From Pseudopedobacter sp965218985 (GTDB taxonomy: Bacteria > Bacteroidota > Bacteroidia > Sphingobacteriales > Sphingobacteriaceae), in the NCBI GenBank assembly GCA_965218985.1, contig CBDCMP010000007.1, positions 1,798,001 through 1,862,000 on the forward strand: a DNA stretch of 64,000 nucleotides. Reading direction: 5' to 3'. How positions within the stretch are numbered: position 1 is the first letter of the stretch; each line of letters begins with the position of its first letter. Shown piece by piece: positions 1 through 9,113 of the stretch. The notes under the pieces are model-generated. The model was not told the DNA's origin. It did no database searches and saw nothing but the letters and a program-made list of their open reading frames with translations. The translations under genes and the position numbers were made by a program.

Positions 1-2079
1 ATTTATAAAGAGGGAGACAATATATGGATTGGCTGGTGCGGAATGGAAGTGGAGCAGGAGAACCAGATGGAGATAACAGATAGACTGAAAGAACGGAACC
101 TTTCTCCGGTTTTTTTAAGTGAGGAGGAGATTCACTATTACTATGAAGGTTTCTCTAATGAGACGCTATGGCCTATATTTCACTACATGAGCACCTATGC
201 TCAATATGAGCAAAAATACTGGGACTATTATCAGAAAGTGAATCAGAAATTTAAAGATGCAGTCTTAAAAATCGCTGAGCCAGGAGATATCATTTGGATT
301 CATGATTATCAATTATTATTGCTCCCGCAAATGGTCAGAGAGGAGCTTCCTGACACATTAATTGGCTTTTTTCAACATATTCCCTTTCCTTCTTTTGAAC
401 TTTTCAGGCTCATTCCGTGGAGAGCAGAATTACTGAACGGAATGTTAGGTGCAGACTTGATCGGGTTTCATACTTATGATGATGTAAGGCATTTCACAAG
501 TTCAGCAACTCGTGTGCTTCCCATTCAAACAGCAGCAAACACTATTCATAAAGAAGACAGAAACATCACTGTAGACGCTTTTCCAATGGGTATAGATGCT
601 CATAAATTCAATGATTTAACTTTTAAACCGGAAGTAGTCAGGTTAAAACAAGAGTTCAATAAAATAGCGGGAGATTCTAAAATCATTTTATCCATTGACC
701 GGTTAGATTATAGCAAGGGGATTATTCAAAGGTTATTGGCATTTGATAAAGTTCTGGCCGAAAATCCTAAATATATCGGAAAAATATCCCTGCACATGAT
801 AGTTGTTCCATCAAGGGACACTATTCCTCAATATCGTGACTTAAGGGACGAGATTGATAAAATGGTGGGCAACATCAATTCAAGGTTCAGGACATCCGGC
901 TGGCATCCTATACATTATTTTTACCGCTCTTTTCCAGTGGAGGATCTGTCCGCTTTATATTCAAGAGCCGATATCTGCTTGGTGACTCCTATGCGTGATG
1001 GGATGAATCTGGTCAGCAAGGAATTCATTGCCAGTAAAACAGATGAGACTGGGGTATTGATTTTAAGTGAGATGGCTGGTGCCTCAAAAGAGCTGATAGA
1101 ATCTCTTATTGTCAACCCAAATAATTTAGGTGAAATGTACCGGGCCATTTTACAGGCATTGGAGATGGATGTGGAAGAACAGAAAGTGAGGATGAAAAGC
1201 TTGAGGGAGACGGTGTCAAAATTCGATATCAACCATTGGGTAAAGATTTTTATGGACCAGCTGAAAGAAGTGAAATTGTTAGAGCTTTCAAGAATGGCAA
1301 AACATGTGAATGATGATTTGCTGGAACAGTTTAAATCTAAAATGGAGAAATCCAGCAACCGGGTATTGTTTTTAGATTATGATGGCACTTTGGTGGGTTT
1401 CAAATCAAACATTGATGAGGCAGCGCCGGATGAAGCGCTCTTTAAACTTTTGGATGATTTAATCGCTGATGAAAGAAACACGGTAGTGATCATCAGTGGA
1501 AGAAATCAAAAGACACTGCAACAATGGTTTGGACATCTACCTATAGATATGATAGCTGAACATGGAGCATGGATAAAAAAGAAAAATGGCGATTGGGAGA
1601 ATATCCCGAATTTATCTGACAAATGGAAATCAAGTGTGAGGCCGATGTTGGAATCTTATTCAGACAGGACACCGGGCAGTTTCATTGAAGAGAAAAGATT
1701 CTCTCTGGCATGGCACTACCGTAAAGTGGAGAAAGGCCTGGGTGAATTACGAGCCAATGAATTGATTAGCAATATGAGATACCTCACCAGGGAGAAAGGC
1801 TTACAATTATTACCCGGTAATAAAGTGGTAGAGATTAAAAATTCTGAGATCAATAAAGGGAAAGCAGCTTTGAACTTTACCTACAATAAACATTTCGATT
1901 TTATAATGGCTATGGGCGATGACCATACAGATGAAGACATCTTTGAACAACTTCCAAATGAGGCTGTCACCATCAAAGTAGGCAGTAGTGTGTCAGAAGC
2001 CAAATACTACTTAAGAAGTGTGGATGAAGCAAGAGAATTACTCCATCATATCAGCAGTGAAGTAAAGAGGCTTGTTTAA
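1..2079 (+). CDS. otsAB: Bifunctional trehalose-6-phosphate synthase/phosphatase, 5'-truncated by window edge
   Basis: Makes trehalose from UDP-glucose and glucose-6-phosphate and then removes the phosphate, in the cytoplasm. The frame is open from base 1 (it reads IWIGWCG before the first internal ATG at 43), so the true start and the first few dozen residues lie outside the window. The GT20 synthase half shows GADLIGFHTYDD, RLDYSKGI and PMRDGMNLVSKEF. The HAD phosphatase half begins near position 1360 with LFLDYDGTLVGF (DxDGT nucleophile motif) and ends with MGDDHTDEDIF, the metal-binding HAD motif. OtsA-OtsB fusions are common in Bacteroidota. The 3' end overlaps the convergent GH15 gene by 42 nt. 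Confidence 0.95.
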   Translation: MYKEGDNIWIGWCGMEVEQENQMEITDRLKERNLSPVFLSEEEIHYYYEGFSNETLWPIFHYMSTYAQYEQKYWDYYQKVNQKFKDAVLKIAEPGDIIWIHDYQLLLLPQMVREELPDTLIGFFQHIPFPSFELFRLIPWRAELLNGMLGADLIGFHTYDDVRHFTSSATRVLPIQTAANTIHKEDRNITVDAFPMGIDAHKFNDLTFKPEVVRLKQEFNKIAGDSKIILSIDRLDYSKGIIQRLLAFDKVLAENPKYIGKISLHMIVVPSRDTIPQYRDLRDEIDKMVGNINSRFRTSGWHPIHYFYRSFPVEDLSALYSRADICLVTPMRDGMNLVSKEFIASKTDETGVLILSEMAGASKELIESLIVNPNNLGEMYRAILQALEMDVEEQKVRMKSLRETVSKFDINHWVKIFMDQLKEVKLLELSRMAKHVNDDLLEQFKSKMEKSSNRVLFLDYDGTLVGFKSNIDEAAPDEALFKLLDDLIADERNTVVIISGRNQKTLQQWFGHLPIDMIAEHGAWIKKKNGDWENIPNLSDKWKSSVRPMLESYSDRTPGSFIEEKRFSLAWHYRKVEKGLGELRANELISNMRYLTREKGLQLLPGNKVVEIKNSEINKGKAALNFTYNKHFDFIMAMGDDHTDEDIFEQLPNEAVTIKVGSSVSEAKYYLRSVDEARELLHHISSEVKRLV

Positions 2080-3837
2080 TTTGGTCGAGATTCTGTAAGC
2101 AGCGTTCATTAAACCAACATGACTGTAAGCCTGTGGGAAATTGCCCCACATGCTTCCGGTTTTTTCATCAACATCTTCACTAAAAAGCATTAAATGATTT
2201 GCATAAGGCATGAGTTTTTCAAACTCCCTCACCGCATCATCCAATCTGCCTACACAAGCCAAGGCTTCCACGTACCAAAAAGCACAAATTAAGAATGTGG
2301 TTTCGGGTTTTCCAAAATCGTCTGAATGAAGGTATCTGTAAAACAATCCGTTAGGGGTCTTTAATTCTTTCTCTAACGCAAGCAAATGATCCTTGGCTTT
2401 CTGTGAGTTGGGATCCAGATAATTCATCATGATGAGTTGCAATGTGCTTGCGTCCAAATATGAACTTCCTACCGCATCTGTATAAACTTTTTTAACCGGA
2501 TCATAACAATCCTCAATGTGTTTTGCTGCTCTGGCTCTCAAATCTCTTGCCTTGGTCTCGAGTTTTTTATTGCTGATCGTTTCTGCGATTTTCAATGCAG
2601 CACAGCATCCCGCCCATTGAAAAAGATTACTGTAACAATGCATATACGCACTGCTTCTGAACTCCCAAATTCCAGCATCTTTTTCGTCAATGGTGTGTTC
2701 TATTCTTTTCAGTGCAACTTCAACCAAATGAGCTGAGTCTTTCCGCTCTTTAAAAACAAAACGATGATCGGTATAAAGCGGAAGCAAGGAGATTAAAGCC
2801 TGTCCATAAATATCATTTTGAATGTGTTCATAAGCCTGATTTCCGATTCTCACAGGGCCATTTCCTAAATAGCCCTCTAAATGGTCAGCGATCTCTTCCA
2901 CCAGATTCTTTTGTCTTGATATGCTATACAAAGGCTGATATCTCAACCCTTCTTCAAAGGAGATGTCAGTGATATATTCGAAATATTTCTCCGTCTCCTC
3001 AAAATGCCCGATGTTATGTAATGCATTGATCACATAGTAGGTGTCTCTTAACCAACAATAGCGGTAATCCCATGTCCTGCCACTTCCCGGGAATTCGGGC
3101 AAGCTGGTGGTGCTCGCTGCGATGATGGCACCTGTGTCTTCATACTGATGGATCTTTAAAGCCAAAGCAGACCGAATCACATAATCCTGATAGAAATCGC
3201 CTATGGTTGATCTTTTTATCCACGTCCTCCAGTAGGAAATGGTTTCAGAAAGAAATCTTTCAGACGTGGATTGAACTGGGGCCCCCAAAGGCTCTCCATA
3301 GGTTAAAACCAGGTATTTGTTCTCTTTAAGAATAAAATATTGATCTTCTACGATGTAAGATATGGTGGCGTTAGTGGTTAACCTCATTGATTCTCCAATA
3401 CCGCTATACTGAATATGATTGCTTCCTCTTGTTGCTTTTAAGCTGTTTTTACCATAGTTATAAACGGGTTCACATTTAATCTTAATGTGAGGGTTTCCTT
3501 CCAGGGGTTCGATTTTTCTTATCAGCATCAAAGGTTTATAGTAGCGGTCTGACTGTTGAAACCTCGGAGCGAAATCAGTGATTCTATATTTTCCGCTTTC
3601 ACTGGTGACTTCCGTACAAAGGATATTGGTATTCTCCAGGTAATATTGGTGAGTGGTATATTTATCAGAGGGTTGAATAGAGAATTCTCCGCCTTTATTT
3701 TTGTCTAACATTGCACCAAAAACGAAAGAGCTATCAAATCTGGGCCAACAAAGCCATTGTATATTGGTGTTTTTATGAACATGGGCCAAATAAGAACAAT
3801 TACCTATTAAACCAGTTTCGTAAACATGTCTCTTCAT
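2038..3837 (-). CDS. Glycoside hydrolase family 15 protein (glucoamylase/trehalase-like)
   Basis: A 599-residue (alpha/alpha)6-barrel enzyme of GH15. The N-terminal beta-sandwich starts with the family-typical GLIGNCSYLAHV and WLCWPRFDS segments. The catalytic part has GSGRTWDYRYCWLRDTYY, GIWEFR (proposed acid Glu) and PETTFLICAFWYVEAL (proposed base Glu). There is no signal peptide, so it should be cytoplasmic. GH15 includes glucoamylases, glucodextranases and mycobacterial-type trehalases. Its place convergent with a trehalose synthase makes a trehalose or storage-glucan role plausible, but the sequence alone does not settle the substrate. Confidence 0.9.
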   Translation of the reverse strand: MKRHVYETGLIGNCSYLAHVHKNTNIQWLCWPRFDSSFVFGAMLDKNKGGEFSIQPSDKYTTHQYYLENTNILCTEVTSESGKYRITDFAPRFQQSDRYYKPLMLIRKIEPLEGNPHIKIKCEPVYNYGKNSLKATRGSNHIQYSGIGESMRLTTNATISYIVEDQYFILKENKYLVLTYGEPLGAPVQSTSERFLSETISYWRTWIKRSTIGDFYQDYVIRSALALKIHQYEDTGAIIAASTTSLPEFPGSGRTWDYRYCWLRDTYYVINALHNIGHFEETEKYFEYITDISFEEGLRYQPLYSISRQKNLVEEIADHLEGYLGNGPVRIGNQAYEHIQNDIYGQALISLLPLYTDHRFVFKERKDSAHLVEVALKRIEHTIDEKDAGIWEFRSSAYMHCYSNLFQWAGCCAALKIAETISNKKLETKARDLRARAAKHIEDCYDPVKKVYTDAVGSSYLDASTLQLIMMNYLDPNSQKAKDHLLALEKELKTPNGLFYRYLHSDDFGKPETTFLICAFWYVEALACVGRLDDAVREFEKLMPYANHLMLFSEDVDEKTGSMWGNFPQAYSHVGLMNAAYRISTKLNKPLYFTADMME

Positions 3838-3895
3838 ATATAATTTTGTAAAACCCCAGCTTTATTTTGATAAAATAACAGCAAATTCATTGCTG

Positions 3896-6040
3896 TTATT
3901 CATCGCCTTCTTTTCTTTTCCTCCTTCTTTCCTGTCTCCGCTCCTTAGCTGTTTTTGTGCTATCGGTTTTACTTTCAACAGGCGAGAAAATTTTCTTTAA
4001 AAAGGTCTCTTTTCTCTCCATGGAATCCTGAGGTTTGTTTTTGTTAAAAATATTTAAATTAAAAAATCCATTATCCTCCTCCTCTTCAGCCAAACTATCC
4101 GGGACATAATCAGATGGTGCTATTTGTGCTCTCAAACTTTCTTTAAGCCTAACTCCATAAAAACCATAATTTGTACTGTCATTTTCAATGTAGCCACGCC
4201 TGGCCATTAAACCCCCAATTAAGTTATAATAGCCACTTAGGTAATATTTGAGAGAACCATCCGGTTCCCATGCATATAGAGATGATTTGGGCTTTGGAAC
4301 AATATGAGCTAAATAAATGGATTCTCCAACAGTGAGTTCGACAGGACTTTTCCCAAAATAATAATAGGAGGCTTCTCCAATTCCATAAACATTGCGCCCC
4401 CATTCAATGATGTTTAGATAAACTTCATACATTCTGGATTTTGTACTTAAATGCTCGTGCTCTATCAGCCAAACTATCAATATCTCCTCGATTTTGCGTG
4501 CCAATGTTTTTTGCCTGTTCAGGTAGATGTTCTTTACCAATTGCATGGAGATGGTACTCCCGCCACGTTTAAACGATTTTGCCTTAAAATTAGTGGCTAT
4601 GGATTGCCTGATACTCTCTTCAACAAATCCTTTATGAGAATAAAAAGATGGATCCTCTGAAGTGAGCAAAGCGTTTTTGATGTTTGGTGAGATTTGTCCA
4701 ATGGGGGTGTAGTTGGGATTCGATGGACCAATCATAATGTCTCTGACGGGCTTTCCTTTTTCGTAGGGAGTATAAACGAAGGGTTGATTGATTTTAGTGA
4801 GATTTGTTCTGCCGAATTTCAAAATACCGAAATCATCGCTTGATGTTAAAGAGGAATTAAAAACAACACGATCAGGGTTTTGACTGTCCAGATAAAAATT
4901 AAGATCATACTTCAATTTACCTTTAACTCTTATCCCCTCCAGAGATTCAAACAGACCAATGGGGAAAGCATCAAAAATATCCTGGGCACCTTGAGCCGCA
5001 GCATGTAATTGCATCTCATAAATTTTATGAGGAGACAAGGTGTACTTTAGATAGGGCCTCATTTGAGCTTTTCCTAAATGAACGATAGAGGAGCTATCCA
5101 AAGCAACATAATTTTCGCCAACCAACATTTTTGCATCTATAGAACCACTTTTCACAATGATGTCATTAGCGGCTATCCTTGGCTGATTGATCAACAGATT
5201 GCTAACCGACCAACTTCCTTCAACCTCAAACTGACCATTCACTTTTCTGGCTCCTGTCATGATGGTCCTTACCGTGTCGAAACTCAATTTCAAATGATAC
5301 TTCTTATCAAGATAAGGAAATTCCACTTTTTTATGATCAGCAAATAATTTTAAGTCCAATCGCTGATCGGAAGGTTCCGCAGTACCATCCACGTGCCATA
5401 CCGCCTCGTTTCCATTCACTTTAATTGTTGATTTCACTGCTCCGTCAGCTATAGTTGCAGTTTGAGTGAATAAACTAAAGTGCGTGGTGTCTTCGTCAAA
5501 CTTCACCATGAAGTTCTTCACCTTCATATCGTCAGGGATTTTATCCAAAGCTTGATTCAGTAATTTATTAGCTAATTCAGCCAGATCAACTTTAGGTCTA
5601 TTTTTTAAAGTATCTGCTGAATTTTTCTTGAACAGGAAATCATAATTACTTACACTGTCTCTTTTGATCAATGAAATCATCGCATCATCAATATTCAATT
5701 CTGCAATTTTTACCTTTCCAAAAATTAAGGGAAGTATTTTTACTCCAACTTCCAACTTCTGGATATTGGCCAGGCTATCTCTTTTTTCCGGAACTACAGT
5801 AATATGCTCGAAACTTACGGTACTTAACCCAGCAAAATGATAAGAGTCGATTTTTACATTCAGATTATACCTTGACTTGGCCGTGTTGATCGCCCTTGTA
5901 ACAGCAGCTTTCAATAAAGCTTCACGTTTATAATAGGCTACAATACCTCCAATTAAAATCAAGATGATAACGCTTGCAAGCGTGATGAGGAAAGGTTTTT
6001 TGTATTTTTTGTAAAAAGAACTCTTTAAATGATTGCTCAT
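3896..6040 (-). CDS. AsmA-like/GT51 transglycosylase-domain membrane protein
   Basis: 714 residues. One N-terminal membrane anchor (about residues 17-36) is followed by roughly 400 residues of repetitive beta-rich sequence with AsmA-like phrasing (LPLIFGKVKIAELNIDDAMI). A GT51 peptidoglycan glycosyltransferase domain starts near residue 455: SEDPSFYSHKGF (catalytic Glu about 461), RGGSTISMQLVKNIYL and MYEVYLNIIEWGRNVYGIGEA. No transpeptidase domain follows; the tail is a Lys/Arg-rich segment. GT51 enzymes polymerise lipid II at the outer face of the inner membrane. Monofunctional MtgA proteins are about 240 residues, so the large N-terminal half is the unusual part. The product is well supported; the role of the AsmA-like part is unknown. 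Confidence 0.85.
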   Translation of the reverse strand: MSNHLKSSFYKKYKKPFLITLASVIILILIGGIVAYYKREALLKAAVTRAINTAKSRYNLNVKIDSYHFAGLSTVSFEHITVVPEKRDSLANIQKLEVGVKILPLIFGKVKIAELNIDDAMISLIKRDSVSNYDFLFKKNSADTLKNRPKVDLAELANKLLNQALDKIPDDMKVKNFMVKFDEDTTHFSLFTQTATIADGAVKSTIKVNGNEAVWHVDGTAEPSDQRLDLKLFADHKKVEFPYLDKKYHLKLSFDTVRTIMTGARKVNGQFEVEGSWSVSNLLINQPRIAANDIIVKSGSIDAKMLVGENYVALDSSSIVHLGKAQMRPYLKYTLSPHKIYEMQLHAAAQGAQDIFDAFPIGLFESLEGIRVKGKLKYDLNFYLDSQNPDRVVFNSSLTSSDDFGILKFGRTNLTKINQPFVYTPYEKGKPVRDIMIGPSNPNYTPIGQISPNIKNALLTSEDPSFYSHKGFVEESIRQSIATNFKAKSFKRGGSTISMQLVKNIYLNRQKTLARKIEEILIVWLIEHEHLSTKSRMYEVYLNIIEWGRNVYGIGEASYYYFGKSPVELTVGESIYLAHIVPKPKSSLYAWEPDGSLKYYLSGYYNLIGGLMARRGYIENDSTNYGFYGVRLKESLRAQIAPSDYVPDSLAEEEEDNGFFNLNIFNKNKPQDSMERKETFLKKIFSPVESKTDSTKTAKERRQERRRKRKEGDE

Positions 6041-6167
6041 AGAATTTATGAAAAGCCTTTATTTATAGGCTTTGTGGTATTCAATTTATTTGTCAAAGTT
6101 ATTGCAAAAACAAAGCCGAAACAAAAGTAATCAGCCTAGTTTTCGTAATTTCGTAAATAATTTTGAA

Positions 6168-7247
6168 ATGATGCCAATAACCCGAGAGAATATACTTGAT
6201 GCGCTAAAGAATGTGGAAGACCCGGATCTTAAAAAGGATTTGGTGACTTTAAACATGATCGAGGATTTACATATAGATGGAAATAAGGTGAGCTTCTCAG
6301 TGGTTTTAACCACACCGGCATGTCCGCTTAAAGACCTGTTGGAGAATGCCTGCAGAAATGCCATTAAGCATTTTGTAAGTAAAGATGCGGACATTAACAT
6401 CAGAATGACCAGCAGAGTCACCACTCCCAAAACTCAGTTCTCTGCTAAAATCAAAAATATCATTGTAGTTGCTTCGGGTAAAGGTGGAGTCGGGAAATCT
6501 ACTGTAGCAGCAAATTTAGCCTTAGGTTTAAATTTGAATGGCGCAAAAGTGGGCTTAATTGACGCAGACATTTACGGACCTTCTATTCCTATCATGTTTG
6601 GATTAGAGGGAGCAAGGCCTAAAGCGACTGAGGTAAATGGTAAAACAAGCATTGAACCCATTGAAAAATACGGCATAAAATTACTTTCTATAGGTTTTTT
6701 CACAGATCCAAATCAGCCCGTACCCTGGCGTGGGCCTATGATTTCCACCGCAGTTAAACAATTATTCAATGATGCGGATTGGGGTGAACTGGATTATTTG
6801 GTGGTGGATTTACCTCCGGGGACCGGTGACATCCATATTACAGTGACCCAAAGTTTTCCAATTGCAGGAGCTGTGATTGTGACCACACCTCAGCAAGTTG
6901 CCCTTGCTGATGCCCGGAAAGGAATTGGCATGTTTCGGATGGAATCCATCAATGTTCCGCTATTGGGCATTGTAGAGAACATGTCATACTTCACCCCTGC
7001 AGAACTTCCTGACAATAAATATTATATTTTTGGTAAAAATGGAGGAAGATCTTTAGCTGAAAGTTATCACGCTCCTTTTTTGGGAGAGCTGCCACTGGTT
7101 CAAAGTGTGAGTGAGGCAGGAGATGCGGGAAAACCAGTTATTCTAGCTGAGAATGAACTCATAGCAAAAGCTTTTTCTGATTTAGCTCAAAAAGTGGCCC
7201 AGCAAGTGGCCATTCAGAATGACAAATCTAAAGCGGTTAAAGTTTAA
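6168..7247 (+). CDS. mrp: Mrp/NBP35-type iron-sulfur carrier ATPase
   Basis: Cytoplasmic ATPase that loads or transfers Fe-S clusters. An N-terminal MIP18/DUF59 domain (about residues 1-75, NVEDPDLKKDLV) precedes a deviant-Walker ParA-like domain with GKGGVGKST at about 104-112 and DLPPGTGD. Tandem ATGs at 6168 and 6171 begin the DUF59 domain; a longer frame reaches back to 6072 but adds a low-complexity stretch, so I use 6168. The usual C-terminal CxxC of ApbC/Mrp is absent: after VENMSYF the protein reads TPAELPDNKYYIFG. A NifU-like gene follows 41 nt downstream, consistent with a shared Fe-S role. Confidence 0.93.
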   Translation: MMPITRENILDALKNVEDPDLKKDLVTLNMIEDLHIDGNKVSFSVVLTTPACPLKDLLENACRNAIKHFVSKDADINIRMTSRVTTPKTQFSAKIKNIIVVASGKGGVGKSTVAANLALGLNLNGAKVGLIDADIYGPSIPIMFGLEGARPKATEVNGKTSIEPIEKYGIKLLSIGFFTDPNQPVPWRGPMISTAVKQLFNDADWGELDYLVVDLPPGTGDIHITVTQSFPIAGAVIVTTPQQVALADARKGIGMFRMESINVPLLGIVENMSYFTPAELPDNKYYIFGKNGGRSLAESYHAPFLGELPLVQSVSEAGDAGKPVILAENELIAKAFSDLAQKVAQQVAIQNDKSKAVKV

Positions 7248-7288
7248 TATCAACTAAAAAATAAGTAATTTTAATAAAACAAAATTCC

Positions 7289-7579
7289 ATGAGTAGTCAG
7301 GAAAGTTTAATAGAACAAGTGGAGGCGGCTTTAAACACGATAAGACCCTATCTTCAAACGGATGCGGGGAATGTCTCTATTGTGGAGATTACGGAAGAAA
7401 AGGTGCTGAAGATAAAATTGTTGGGATCTTGTGAATCCTGCCCAATGAGCATCATGACCATGAAAGCAGGTATCGAGCAGGCAGTTTTAAAAGCAGTTCC
7501 TGAAATCGTGGCAGTAGAAGCCGTCAATTTAACTGATATTGATGACCCCAAGGCCGTGCTACCAGAGAATTTAAGATAA
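7289..7579 (+). CDS. NifU C-terminal-domain (Nfu-type) Fe-S protein
   Basis: 96-residue Nfu domain with the cluster-binding motif CESCPMS followed by MTMKAGIEQAV, and an N-terminal IEQVEAALNTIRPYLQTDAG that matches the family start. It would carry or transfer a [4Fe-4S] cluster. It sits 41 nt after mrp on the same strand and is followed by a clear terminator, so the two probably form one transcript. Confidence 0.93.
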   Translation: MSSQESLIEQVEAALNTIRPYLQTDAGNVSIVEITEEKVLKIKLLGSCESCPMSIMTMKAGIEQAVLKAVPEIVAVEAVNLTDIDDPKAVLPENLR

Positions 7580-7600
7580 AAATGAAATTTTAAAACATTC

Positions 7601-7638
7601 AAAAAGCCTCACCGTTAAAATAAATGGAGGCTTTTTTG
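7601..7638 (+). terminator. Rho-independent terminator after the Fe-S pair
   Basis: AAAAAGCCTC and GAGGCTTTTT form a stem of about 10 bp around a 15-nt A-rich loop, ending in a T run. It lies 22 nt after the NifU-like stop codon. Confidence 0.85.
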
Positions 7639-7701
7639 TTTAACATACTTTAACAAATTAGTTTAGCAGCGTTTTTATACTTTTAAATTTTATAGGATCA
7701 A

Positions 7702-8331
7702 TTGAAAAACATCATCGTCATATTGCTACTTATCACTGGTTTGGGTGCTTTGGCTCAACAAACAAAACCATTGGTGCAGTTTTCTGGAGTGATCTATGAC
7801 CTTGACAGCAATTCGGTTGTTCCTTATGTGACTGTTAGAGATGTGACCAATGGCAATAAGTCTTATTCTGCTAATTACAAGGGTTATTTCTCTTTTGTGG
7901 CACAGGAAGGAGACAGTATCGTGTTCAGTTCTATTGGATATAAAAAACTGGAATTAGTGATTCCAACTCATCTTAAAGAGCGGAAATTCACGGCTATCAT
8001 CAAAATGAAATCTGATAACATAGAGCTGCCAACCGTTAGGGTTTTTCCCTGGGCAAGTACGGATGAATTCAAAAGGGATTTTCTTACCATGAAAATCGCT
8101 GATGATGATCTGGAGATAGCGAAAAAGAATTTATCAAAGAAAAGTCTGGCTGAGTTGTCTGCCAATCTGCCTTTAGATGGTGGTGAACATACTCCATACA
8201 GTTTTCAAAATATGCATAACAACCTTTCCAACAAAAACATGGTACAAACCAATCCTTTGTTGAATCCTTTTGCATGGGGAGCTTTAATCAAGCAAATCAT
8301 GGACGGGGACAAAAGAAAAAAACAGGAATAA
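7702..8331 (+). CDS. Secreted carboxypeptidase-regulatory-like (CarboxypepD_reg-like) domain protein
   Basis: 209 residues starting at a TTG that opens directly onto a signal peptide (MKNIIVILLLITGLGALAQ). A beta-sandwich of the CarboxypepD_reg-like type follows (VQFSGVIYDLDSNSVVPYVT through SYSANYKGYFSFVAQEGD and IVFSSIGYKKLEL), the fold found at the N-terminus of SusC-like proteins. There is no TonB plug or barrel, so it is a free-standing periplasmic or surface protein of unknown job. It ends 3 nt before the convergent def gene. Confidence 0.75.
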   Translation: MKNIIVILLLITGLGALAQQTKPLVQFSGVIYDLDSNSVVPYVTVRDVTNGNKSYSANYKGYFSFVAQEGDSIVFSSIGYKKLELVIPTHLKERKFTAIIKMKSDNIELPTVRVFPWASTDEFKRDFLTMKIADDDLEIAKKNLSKKSLAELSANLPLDGGEHTPYSFQNMHNNLSNKNMVQTNPLLNPFAWGALIKQIMDGDKRKKQE

Positions 8332-8334
8332 TGA

Positions 8335-8910
8335 TCACCTTTTTTTCTTAAGAGCGGGAAATTTCATTTTATAGTTTACTTTAATAGCACCCTTAGAAAT
8401 GGAATCTAACCTGCTTTTGAGCATGGTCTTCCTCAGCGGATTGATTCTATCCGTGAAAAGTTTCCCTTCTATATGATCATATTCATGCTGAATAATCCTT
8501 GCAGCCAAACCGGAGAAAGTTTCTTCCTGGTAATTCCAGTCTTGGTCATAATAGGTGATGAAGATATCAGGATGGCGGCTCACATCTTCCCTGATATCAG
8601 GAATACTTAAACAACCCTCATTAAATAGCCATTTATCACCTTTCTCCTCTTCTATGTGCGCATTGATGAAAACTTTTTTGAACGAATTCAATTTATCCTC
8701 GTCCTCTTCTGCAAATGGAGAGGCATCAATCACAAATAGGCGAATGGGTAAACCAACTTGCGGAGCAGCAAGGCCAACCCCATTTGCAGCATACATACTT
8801 TCGAACATATCCGTTATCAAATTATCCAAATTGGGGTAATCTTTTTCAATCTCTTCTGCAACTTTCTTAAGAACAGGATCTCCGTATGCTACAATTGGTA
8901 ATTTCATCAT
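8335..8910 (-). CDS. def: Peptide deformylase
   Basis: Removes the formyl group from nascent protein N-termini. All three metalloprotease motifs are present: GVGLAAPQVG, EGCLSIP (metal Cys) and IQHEYDHIEG (metal His pair and catalytic Glu). 191 residues is normal for the family. Two adjacent ATGs are possible starts (8910 and 8907). The gene is convergent with the CarboxypepD-like gene and divergent from the GNAT-nitrilase gene. Confidence 0.97.
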   Translation of the reverse strand: MMKLPIVAYGDPVLKKVAEEIEKDYPNLDNLITDMFESMYAANGVGLAAPQVGLPIRLFVIDASPFAEEDEDKLNSFKKVFINAHIEEEKGDKWLFNEGCLSIPDIREDVSRHPDIFITYYDQDWNYQEETFSGLAARIIQHEYDHIEGKLFTDRINPLRKTMLKSRLDSISKGAIKVNYKMKFPALKKKR

Positions 8911-9070
8911 GCAAATTTAATTATTTAACCAGCTATTTCCTATAACCAGAATATAACTACATTGATATTGCACATCGATATGATTTTTTTATCTATCTTT
9001 TGCAACAAATAGGCTGGACATCAATATTTAAGCAGGAATGCTATAAAGAATGAATGAATCAATGAAAAGG

Positions 9071-9099
9071 CCCTGAAAAAACAATTTCAGGGTTTTTTC
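9071..9099 (+). terminator. Terminator-like hairpin just upstream of the GNAT-nitrilase gene
   Basis: CCCTGAAA (9071-9078) and TTTCAGGG (9085-9092) form a perfect 8-bp stem followed by TTTTTTC. It ends only 14 nt before the ATG at 9114, and no plus-strand gene ends upstream (def points away). It may end a short leader or small RNA begun in 8970-9010, where TTG and TATCTTTTG resemble the Bacteroidota promoter elements. It could act as an attenuator. Confidence 0.65.
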
Positions 9100-9113
9100 T
9101 TTTTAAAATAGAT

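Noticed and set aside
921..1358. 145-codon minus-strand frame
   Set aside because: Antisense to the OtsA domain, no domain signal.
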